From contig MU277680.1 in NCBI GenBank assembly GCA_022385805.1, forward strand, positions 396,780 through 460,779: 64,000 bases of DNA. Direction: 5' to 3'. This stretch comes from Pilatotrama ljubarskyi. Its lineage: Eukaryota > Basidiomycota > Agaricomycetes > Polyporales > Polyporaceae. The notes beneath the pieces were generated by a model. It was not told where the DNA came from. It saw only the letters and a program-made list of their open reading frames with translations, and searched no databases. The position numbers and the translations under genes are program-made. This document shows, piece by piece, positions 1-7,701 of this stretch. The first letter of the stretch is position 1; each line of letters begins with the position of its first letter.

Positions 1-1
1 C

Positions 2-697
2 GAAGCAGTTACCCCGCGAAGGGTCCCGAATGTGCGAAGTGTCAGCTTTGCGTCCATCGAGGAGGTGACCGACGAGGACAACGGTGCTAGCGCGGAGCAC
101 TTCCTCGCAAGCGTGTCCTGTAGTGGCGAGCCCCTCGAACTGGGGGCCTATGTATTGCCAGACCCGTACGAGGTCTACCTACGCGATGTGGCTGCGGACC
201 GACAGCCCTCCCCGTTAACGGTTGCGAAGGAGTCCTACGCGCTTCGCTCGATCGTTGGGCTAGTGGACAACAAGGAGTACGTCGAGGTGATCATCGACCC
301 CGGTTGTATGGTCATCGCGATGTCGGAGAACGTTTGCCATGCCCTCGGGATGTGGTACGACCCCAGCGTCCAACTGAGGATGATCTCTGCGAACGGCGAA
401 GTCGACAGCTCCTTGGGCCTGGTTCGCAACGTGCCCTTTTGCGTAGCGGACATCGTCCTGTATCTGCAAGTTCACGTCATTCGCCACGCCGCCTACGACA
501 TGCTGCTCGGCCGGCCGTTCGACGTCCTGACGAAGAGCGTGGTCAAAAACTTCGCGAACGAGGACCAGACCATAACCATTCGCTGTCCCAACACCGGCCA
601 GGTCGCGACCATTCCGACCATTCCTCGGGGACAGGCTCGGTTTTGCGAAGGCACAGCGACCCCCACCACTTGCTCCCTCGATCGGCGAGCTGATTGA
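2..697 (+). pseudogene. Retrotransposon protease segment (gag-pol junction), open at left edge
   Basis: This frame is already open at base 2, so the true start is outside the window. It encodes a retropepsin-like aspartic protease. The catalytic loop reads D-P-G (about residues 89-91 of the frame counted from base 32) where D-S/T-G is usual, followed by a hydrophobic flap and the conserved L-L-G-R-P-F motif near the C-terminal end of the fold. After the protease the natural reading continues in the +1 frame from 642, where the next pol segment is open without interruption. In the present frame translation runs into TGA at 695-697. The simplest explanation is one inserted T in the run at 641-644. 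The protease would release Gag and Pol proteins from the polyprotein. The D-P-G loop may be an extra inactivating change or a family trait. Confidence 0.85.
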
Positions 698-1859
698 GGA
701 CGGAACCGTCAGACTTGGTGTTGTCATCGAGACGGAGTACGGTGTGCCAACGATCCGTGCATATACCCAGATTCTAGAACCATCTCTCTTGATCCCAGCT
801 CTCTATCTATCAGCCTGCGAAGAACTACCTCTAGCCGCGAACGCACCCATCGAGGACAAAACATCACAAAATGCGCGTACAGGCGGGCCCTCCACTGTCG
901 CGAGCAAAACCCCACAACGCGAACGTGTTCCCATCCGTCCTAGACCCGAGTCTCTCTCACTTTCCTACCAGTCGTCTTCGCTTGCTCGCGGCGAGCCCAT
1001 ACCCGCGGAGACACCTGTTCGCAATGCCGTTCGACAGGATTGCCTGCATGCGAACGACGCGAAGCCAGCTCAACCTGCCTTCGCAGATACCCATACCCTC
1101 GTGGACAGTTCGCGAACCCAGTTCGCGTTCACGTACGCGACAGCAGACGGATCCTATTTCGTTGCGCCGACGGGCGACCGCGAACCATCTGCCATACTAC
1201 TCTCCGCGAAGAAGAAGTACAAGCCGGTCGCGAAGAAGGTGCGCGCAGCGTTGGGCACATGCCCTGAGAAGTTTCGCATCAAACGCAATATCACCGGCAA
1301 CCCGCTTGCGACCATGCCGGAGTTGAACCCAAACCCGCCGGAGTTCGCGCCCACTGGCCGTTATACCGAAGACCGGAAGATAGCGATGGACCGCGCGCAC
1401 AGCGGAGACTTCCTATGGCCAGAAGAGCGAAAACTCCTGCACGACTTCGTTGTGAAGCACAACGATGCCTTCGCGTGGAACGACTCCGAGCGGGGGTGCT
1501 TCAAGCCGGAGTACTTCCCTCCGATCGAATTCCCCATCCTACCCCACACGCCGTGGGTCGAGAAGAACATCCCTATCCCACCCGGGCTGTACAAGGAAGT
1601 CTGCGAGATCCTGAAAAAGAAGATCGCGGCGGGCGTGTACGAGCCCTCGAACTCCTCCTACCGTTCGCGATGGTTCTGCGTTCTCAAGAAGGACGGCAAA
1701 TCGCTCCGCATCGTGCACAGTCTGGAACCACTCAACAAGGTCACGATTCAACACTCGGGAGTCCCGCCGACACCAGACTACCTCGCGGAGCAGTTCGCAG
1801 GTCGCCCTTGCGGCGCGATCTTCGACCTGTACGTGGGCTACGACGAACGGCTCATCTAG
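642..1859 (+). pseudogene. Retrotransposon pol: linker and N-terminal part of reverse transcriptase
   Basis: The segment is open from the frameshift at 642 to TAG at 1857-1859. The first ATG-type start is inside the linker at about 744, but it is best read as a continuation of the upstream polyprotein, not as a separate gene. The N-terminal 200 residues are low-complexity linker. From about 1500 the fingers/palm of a Ty3-type RT are visible: the L-K-K-D-G-K block, an R-I-V-H-S-L-E-P-L-N block and the first catalytic aspartate region F-D-L-Y-V-G-Y. Translation then meets the in-frame TAG only a few codons after the palm motif. The same frame resumes with the next conserved RT block, T-T-F-Q-T-P-F-G-A, so this is a point mutation and not a gene end. 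Confidence 0.87.
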
Positions 1860-4241
1860 AAGTCTTCACGCGACCTCACCACCTTCCAAACGCCTTTCGG
1901 AGCGCTACGGCACTGCACGCTTCCCATGGGCTGGTCGAACTGGGTGCCCATCTTCCATGATGACGTAACCTACATCCTGCGGCCGGAGATCCCAACTACC
2001 ACTGTCCCCTACATCGACGATGTTCCTTGCAAAGGGCCCGAGTCGGACTATCGCAGGGCGGACGGGACTTACGAGACCATCCCGGAGAACCATGGCATTC
2101 GTCGCTTCGTCTGGGAGCACTTCGCGAACATCAACCGAGTGGTACAGCGAATGAAATACGCTGGGGGGACCTTCTCTGGTACGAAGTCGATACTGTGCGC
2201 CCGCGAAATCATGGTTGTGGGCCATCGATGTACGCCAGAGGGACGCCTGCCCGACGAGTCCCGCGTAGCGGCCATCAAGAACTGGGGGCCCTGCAAGGAC
2301 CTCTCCGAGGTTCGCGCTTTCCTAGGGACCATCGGGGTCGCGAGGATCTTCATTCACAACTTCGCGAAGCGAGCGAACGCCCTGGTCCACCTCACGCGGA
2401 AAGACGTGCCCTTCGAGTTCGGCGAAGCGCAAATCAAGGCCATGGAAGACCTCAAGCAGGCTCTGCTCGAGTCGCCGGCCCTTCGCGCGATAGACTACGA
2501 GTCTCCTGCGCCTGTTATCCTCGCAGTCGACACCTCGTACATCACCGTTGGCTACCACCTTGCGCAATGCGACCGTGAAAAACCGCAGCTCTGCTACTAC
2601 AGTCGCTTCGGCTCCATCACCCTCAATGAACACGAAGCACGTTTTTCTCAACAGAAGCTGGAGCTATACGGTCTCTTCCGTGCGCTACAAGCGACCAAAC
2701 TCTACCTCATCGGTGTTCGCAACCTCGTCGTCGAAGTGGACGCCCGCTCCATCCGCGGAATGCTTAACAACCCGGACCTGGCCCCCAGCGCGAGCATGAA
2801 TAGATGGATCGTCGCGATCCTCACCTTCCACTTCCACCTCGTACACGTTCCCGGGACTTCGCACGGACCTGACGGACTATCGCGAAGACCTCCGCAACTG
2901 GGAGATGAGCCAGCGGAGGACCCGAGCGATTTCGAAGACTGGATCGACCGAGTACACGGGTTCCTGCACCAGATCTTGCCCCACCCGGCACGCAGTGGTA
3001 CCGCGCTGCGCGACCCCACCCGTGTCTTCGCTATCGCGACTGCGACCGAGGACAGTCACGATCTCAGTGGGGGGGAGGACAGCGAGGCCAGCGAAGCGAA
3101 GGACAAGGACAGAGCCACGAGAACAGACCAGCAAAGCGAGCGAGCGGCAGGACGAGCTGCGATCAGAATCGCAAGCGAGAACGAAGCTGCGACCATCGAC
3201 AAGCCAGAGGGCGAAGTGGTCATGCCCTACTCAGAAGCTGCGAAGGCCGCAGACGACAGACTGCGAAGGACAGACGAGTGGCTGCGAACACTCCAGCGAC
3301 CAGCGGACATGAAGGACTCGGAGTACGCAAGCTTCATCCGCTACGCACAGCATTTCTTTCGCGACAACGAGAAACTCTGGCGAAAGGATCCGCAAGGGGC
3401 TCACAAGCTCGTCGTCCGGCCGAAGAGGAGACTCAATGTCCTACACGCAGCGCACGACGAGACCGGTCACAGAGGGCAGTACGCGACACTACAGTTTGTC
3501 AACGAGCGATTCTGGTGGCCCACGATGCAGGAAGACGTCGGGTGGTATGTGCGAACATGCCATCTGTGTCAGGTCCGCCAACACCGCAAGATCCTGATAC
3601 TGCCGACCGTCGCGCGACCTGGAGGCCTTGGGACTCGTTGGTACATCGACTCGATGAAGATGCCGCCCTCGAACGGGTACAGGCTCATCGTGGTCGCGCA
3701 GTGCTCCGTTACAGCGTGGCCAGAGTGGCGAATGCTGCAAAGCGAGAACGATCGCACGCTCGGGGACTTCATCTTCCAGGACCTGCTCTGCCGCTGGGGC
3801 AGCCTCGTCGAACTCGTTATGGACAACGGCTCTGCATTCCTGAGCGCAGTACGGGACCTCGAGAAAAGGTTCCATGTCCACCACATCAAGATCAGTCCCT
3901 ACAACTCGAAGGCGAACGGGATCGCGGAGCGTTCGCACTTCGACACCCGACAAGTCCTGTTCAAAGCCGCAGAGGGCGACCAGCGCAAGTGGTCACAGGT
4001 CGCGCACTACGCGTTCTGGGCGGAGCGAGTGACCGTCCGCAAGCGCATGGGCTGTTCGCCGTACTTCGCAGTGACTGGCTGCCACCCCGTGCTGCCCATG
4101 GACATTGCAGAGGCGACGTACCTGTCACCTCCCCCAAGCGGACTGGTCTCATCGGAGGAGCTCCTCGCACGTCAGGCCATAGAACTGCAGAAGAGACACG
4201 ATCAGCTCTCGCATCTGAGTTCGCGAGTCTATCAAGCGTGA
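1860..4241 (+). pseudogene. Retrotransposon pol: RT C-terminal half, RNase H and integrase
   Basis: In frame with the preceding segment. RT continues with P-M-G-W, then the catalytic Y-I-D-D box at 2010-2021. RNase H follows (2510-2860), with the acidic positions in A-V-D-T-S, the L-E-L-Y-G-L helix and V-E-V-D-A-R. After an acidic, repetitive spacer the integrase has its HHCC zinc finger (H-D-E-T-G-H around 3447 and C-H-L-C around 3557) and the D,D,E triad, in W-Y-I-D-S, V-M-D-N-G-S and A-N-G-I-A-E-R. The frame stops at TGA 4239-4241, but the next 430 bases continue in the same frame with conserved integrase-tail sequence, so the stop looks like a mutation. No chromodomain was recognised. The catalytic residues are intact; loss of function comes from the stops. 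Confidence 0.92.
3043..3077 (+). repeat. Internal copy of the polypurine-tract region inside pol
   Basis: These 35 bases, in the spacer between RNase H and integrase, match 6285-6319 just before the 3' LTR at 31 of 35 positions with no gap. The match includes the full run of seven G followed by AG. Here the sequence is translated (as T-E-D-S-H-D-L-S-G-G-E), so it is kept in a coding frame. In retroviruses and some retrotransposons a second central polypurine tract primes an extra plus strand. That role is inferred only from identity and position. Confidence 0.75.
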
Positions 4242-4673
4242 CTCGAGGCAGCGCAGAAGTTCGAGCGAGACCACCCAGTCACCCTCCGCGATTTTGACTT
4301 CGAGCCCAGCGCATTGGTCCTGGTTCGGCACACGCAGATCGAAAAGTCACTCAACCGCAAGATGCGACCGTGCTACACAGGGCCCTTGGTAGTTGTCTCG
4401 CGAAACCGAGGAGGCGCATACGTACTCTGCGAACTAGACGGCGCTGTACTACACCGCGCCATCGCAGCCTTCCGACTGCTCCCCTATCTGCCACGAAAAG
4501 CCATCCGGCTGCCACCCAACTTCGCGGACATTTCGCAGAGACGTTTAGACGAACTCATCCGAGGCGAAGACAATGGCGAAGAAGACGAGGAGGCCACTGC
4601 GGAGGAAGGAGCCGAAGAAGGCCAGGAGAGCGAAGACGCCGTGGACGACAGCGAAGGCGAAGACGAGGCCTAG
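4242..4673 (+). pseudogene. Retrotransposon integrase C-terminal tail
   Basis: Same frame as the segment before the TGA at 4239-4241. It reads as the small C-terminal domain found after Ty3-type integrase cores: a block around L-V-L-V-R-H, a basic stretch with the N-R-K-M-R-P-C-Y-T-G-P-L pattern typical of the Ty3 integrase G-P-Y/F module, then a Glu/Asp-rich tail ending at TAG 4671-4673. The G-P-Y/F-like module and its position directly after the integrase core support that this was once the end of the pol polyprotein. The acidic tail has low complexity and no assignable function. Confidence 0.82.
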
Positions 4674-5076
4674 GAACCGACCGGCGCCGTGGCGAAGCGA
4701 GGCCGGTACCACCCCATGCGAACTGCTTCGCGCACACTTTCCCTTTCAATGCTTCTACTATTCCTCACACCCTAATTGATCGCAGTAGTTACAAGTTCAA
4801 GAAGTCATTCATTATTGTGCTATCGGATACCCCTACTTACAGACACACCATAGTAATTACAGCTTCGCATCCAGCCCCGCGAACAAGGACAATACGCTTA
4901 TTCTAAGTACAAGTCCGATTAGCCAGCCATAACCTCCTCCTCTCTCCGCACAGAGCCGAACGCGAAGGATCCACTTTGCACAAGAAAACCACCACCGACA
5001 AGAAATGCGGACACTATGTACACACGGACGCGAACGCACCACCTACCACCGTGCAAAGCCCTTCGCAGCCGCACCC

Positions 5077-6217
5077 CTACGCGCTAGGACCTGCCTCCTC
5101 ATCCTCTTCGCCCTCCGCGTCCTCGTCGTCCTCCGCAGGGACCTGGACATCCCCCCCCACCAACTCATCCCGCATGCGGTGCAGCTGCTCAAGCTGCTGC
5201 TCGATCACCCAGCGCTGCGACTCCAGGATCTCCATCTGCGAAGAGATGGACTGGTAGCGAACGCGGTTGACCGGCGCGATGTGGACGAGGGAGGCGAGGC
5301 TCATGTTCGCGAGGTCGAGGCGAGGAGCTACCCGTGAACTGGAGGCGGCCGCAGCGGAGGACGAGCTGGCCTTGCGACCAACGGGGTTGGAGGGAGAGTC
5401 GGCCGGTGGCGGAGGAGGCCGCGATGGACGAGCAGGCCGTGGACGCGGAATGGACGGAGCGGATGATGGCGGTGAAGGCGAGCGCGGCGGGGGAGTACGA
5501 GGAGGAGAATTGTCGACCATCCCGACGTCGTTGTCGTCAGGGCCCTCGATGGGGGCGGGCGAAGGTGCACGGGGCTTCGCTGGGGCCGGAGGAACAATGA
5601 CCTCCACCCTGCGAGAGGCCGAAGCGGACGAAGAACCCCCAGCGCGATTGGAGCCGCGAAGTGTGGACGGCCGCGAACCCGTTGACGGTACCCTTGAGGA
5701 GGAGGACGAGGGCGCGGCGCCGCCCTGCCCACCCTCGCGCACCCAGAGCAGGACGGCCGCGGGCCGCTGACGGTCGTGGAAGACCCTGCGAACCTCGGCG
5801 GCATCAGGACGGTCGGCTGCGAACAAAGCGAAGTCAGAAATGCGAAGGGGCAAGAGGGGCGAAGGCTTACCGCGGTCAAACCCGTTCGCGTCGTACCAGT
5901 CGGTGTACCGCTCCGTGTCCCCACCGGAGGCCCTGGTACCCTTGCAGCTGTGGAACTGCAGGGCGCACCGGTCGCAACTGTCCAAGCCCGCGCGGACGAT
6001 GCACTTCACCTTCGCGGTGTATGCCGCACAGTAATCGCACTGTGCGAAGAGCAAAGGAATGAGTCAGCGAAGGTGGCGCGAAGAGGAAGAAACGCTTACC
6101 CGCTTCCCCCATCTCCTCCAGTCGGATGACAGCTTTCTCGATTTCGGCGCGAAGAAGATCGCGGTGTTCTTCGCACAGAGCGAGCGCGGCAGAACTCAGG
6201 TCGGCGATAGTGCTCAT
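5077..6217 (-). CDS. Antisense accessory gene of the retrotransposon, Zn2Cys6-like protein
   Basis: This lies on the opposite strand to pol, between pol and the 3' LTR. Exon 1 (6217-6100) starts at ATG, 104 bases inside the LTR border, and encodes a helical, acidic 39-residue segment. The best intron is 6040-6099 (donor GTAAGC, acceptor CGCACAG). Exon 2 (6039-5077, 320 codons) opens with a cysteine cluster spaced C-x2-C-x8-C-x8-C-x2-C-x6-C, close to the fungal Zn(II)2Cys6 pattern (usually x6 in the first loop). A long Pro/Ser-rich linker, a predicted coiled coil and an acidic tail follow. With this intron exon 1 is 118 nt and exon 2 needs phase 0, so the frame does not close: either this copy is broken or splicing differs. 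Function is unknown; DNA or RNA binding is inferred from the cysteines. Confidence 0.7.
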
Positions 6218-6307
6218 CGGGGTTCGAGGAAAACCGACTCGTCCAGGCCACGCTTTATACCAGCAACCACGGTCCGATCGATATCGACCGAGGACGGTCG
6301 AGATTTC

Positions 6308-6320
6308 AGTGGGGGGGAGA
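6308..6320 (+). promoter_or_regulatory. Polypurine tract (plus-strand primer) of the retrotransposon
   Basis: A run of seven G within a purine-rich stretch sits immediately 5' of the dinucleotide TG that opens the LTR at 6321, which is where an LTR element keeps its plus-strand primer. The 35 bases around it recur inside pol at 3043-3077. Confidence 0.8.
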
Positions 6321-7165
6321 TGATGCGACCCCACTCTGCGCACGAGGCCGCGGAGCTCTGAAGCCGCTCCCCTCGCGCATCTTCGCTCATCTTCGCAGTT
6401 CTTCGCAGTTCTTCGCACAGCTCCGCAGGCCTTCGCAGCTTCGCAGCCTCCGCAACGGATCGCAAAGTCCCGCGAAGGACTCGACGTGCAGCCATTGCGC
6501 AGAACCCAGTGGATGACCAGGCGTTGGGGAGCGAAGTCCTTCGCACCAGCCTGCCCTGAAGATGCCCCCGGCGCTAGGTCCGTGCGTTCGCAGTCGGCTC
6601 GGCAGCGTGAAGGTCCGGTCCGGTGTCACACGCGTAGCACACCATTTTGGCACTGATGTAAAATACTCACGCTTCGCAGCGCAGCAATCCAGATTCCGTT
6701 CCCCCCCCCTCGAGAGCAGAGATCTCACTGAGCCCTAACTGCGTCCGCGTTCGCGTTCCCCTTGCGTTTACTACTTCGCCGCGTCGAGTTTCTTATTGAG
6801 CCTTTTGCCTTCCTCTTCACAGTTCGCGTCTTACACTGAGTTGCTGTTGAACACTGCGTAGCTGCGAAGAATCACCGAGTCCCTCCGCGCCCGCGTTGAG
6901 CCTGACAAGACTGCGAAGAGCGTACCGAGTACCCGCGAAGACCCGCGAACGGTTGCGAACATCCGCGAAGAGCTTGCGAACATCCGCGAAGAACTCTGTT
7001 CGCTCCGATCCGCTGCCGCATCGCGACGTTCGCCTCAAGGGCACCCCGGCCGAACCGCTACATCTCCTGATCCCGCCATCTACCTCAGCTCAGCCCGTCA
7101 GAGGCCTCGACCTACAAAGGCTCTCGGCCTCAACCTCACGGCTTTAGGGTAGATTTGGCACATCA
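6321..7165 (+). repeat. 3' LTR of the Ty3/gypsy element
   Basis: The left border follows the polypurine tract and reads TGATG. The right border is placed at 7165 because CATCA at 7161-7165 is the exact inverted complement of TGATG, and because carbamoyl-phosphate synthase homology begins in the next bases. That gives an 845-base LTR. The partner LTR is outside the window, so the borders are inferred, not proven by comparison. The LTR contains arrays of TTCGC (6375-6450) and GCGAA (6912-6994) in opposite orientations. The antisense gene starts about 100 bases from its left edge. Confidence 0.72.
6375..6450. repeat. Short-period TTCGC(A) array in the LTR
   Basis: Seven or so units of about 10 bases built on CTTCGCA follow one another, with small variations. 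A complementary series of GCGAA units lies at 6912-6994 in the same LTR, so a transcript or single strand could fold back between the two. Confidence 0.7.
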
Positions 7166-7377
7166 GCGCGTGCAATGCGCTCGATGGTTGGCTTCACCAT
7201 GGTAGGATCACCCGCACCGTTAGAGATGAAGAGACCGTTGAAGGGCTCCTCCGAGCTCAAGAGGCAGTTGTAGTCCATGGGACGACTTTGATTACGATGC
7301 GCGAAGCAGCAAATCTGGTTGTACTTTATACCAACACCTACAGATATCCCCCGCGGCGAATGCTTGCCTGAGGGGTG
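7166..7377 (-). pseudogene. Fragment of carbamoyl-phosphate synthase, glutamine-dependent (small-subunit region)
   Basis: Read on the minus strand from 7377, the frame gives a stretch ending H-P-S-G-K, then G-I-K-Y-N-Q-I near the start of the glutaminase domain, then L-F-I-S-N-G-A-G-D-P-T-M-V-K. In intact enzymes the last block reads N-G-P-G-D-P. This is the linker and first strands of the glutamine amidotransferase domain of CPSase (the Cpa1 small chain or the N-terminus of the Ura2 fusion). A stretch that would hold the middle strand is shortened. The homology stops at 7166 exactly where the LTR begins, so the element appears to have inserted here. The remainder of the enzyme (active-site Cys region onward) should lie beyond the left end of the element. 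No upstream CPSase exon was found to the right. Confidence 0.75.
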
Positions 7378-7701
7378 CATCCTCGGGTCAGGTCGTTTGT
7401 ATATGCGCAGTGTCTTAGTCAAAATGACCGCTACTGATTCATGCAGCGGAAGCACGACCTATGTGTCGTTTGCAACGCTGGCTCAAGACGAATATTGCGT
7501 GCCGCATTTCTCGTGAGTGTTGAATGGGCCCCCATCATGGTTGCATTCCTGCCTTCCCTCGTGGGTTGCCTTCGCCCGCCCATCCACATGTTCCACGATC
7601 CGTGCAGTGTACTAGCTCCAACCGCATTGCCTTCTTCTAGGCAGTTCTTGTACAACTCTCTCCTCTACTGTACCGACTTGGGGAAGCAAGCCCGCGCGCG
7701 G
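7378..7701. other. No gene recognised between CPSase fragment and transposase
   Basis: Short frames only. No similarity to the N-terminal CPSase domain or to transposase was seen. The 3' terminus of the KDZ element probably lies here, but no terminal repeat could be assigned. Confidence 0.5.

Larger units (their letters stand above)
1..7165 (+). mobile_element. Ty3/gypsy LTR retrotransposon, 5' end outside window
   Basis: The order protease, reverse transcriptase, RNase H, integrase is the Ty3/gypsy (Metaviridae) order. It is followed by a 1.6 kb 3' region with an antisense gene, a G-rich polypurine tract at 6308-6320 and an LTR at 6321-7165. The 5' LTR, primer binding site and gag lie left of the window. 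The copy is inactive: one extra T in a TTTT run at 641-644 shifts the frame after the protease, TAG at 1857-1859 interrupts RT, and TGA at 4239-4241 separates the integrase tail. Apart from these the frames are long and motif-complete, so the copy decayed recently. The pentamer GCGAA and its complement occur about ten times per 300 bases (counted at 1021-1320), far above chance and unlike the downstream host genes. Confidence 0.93.
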
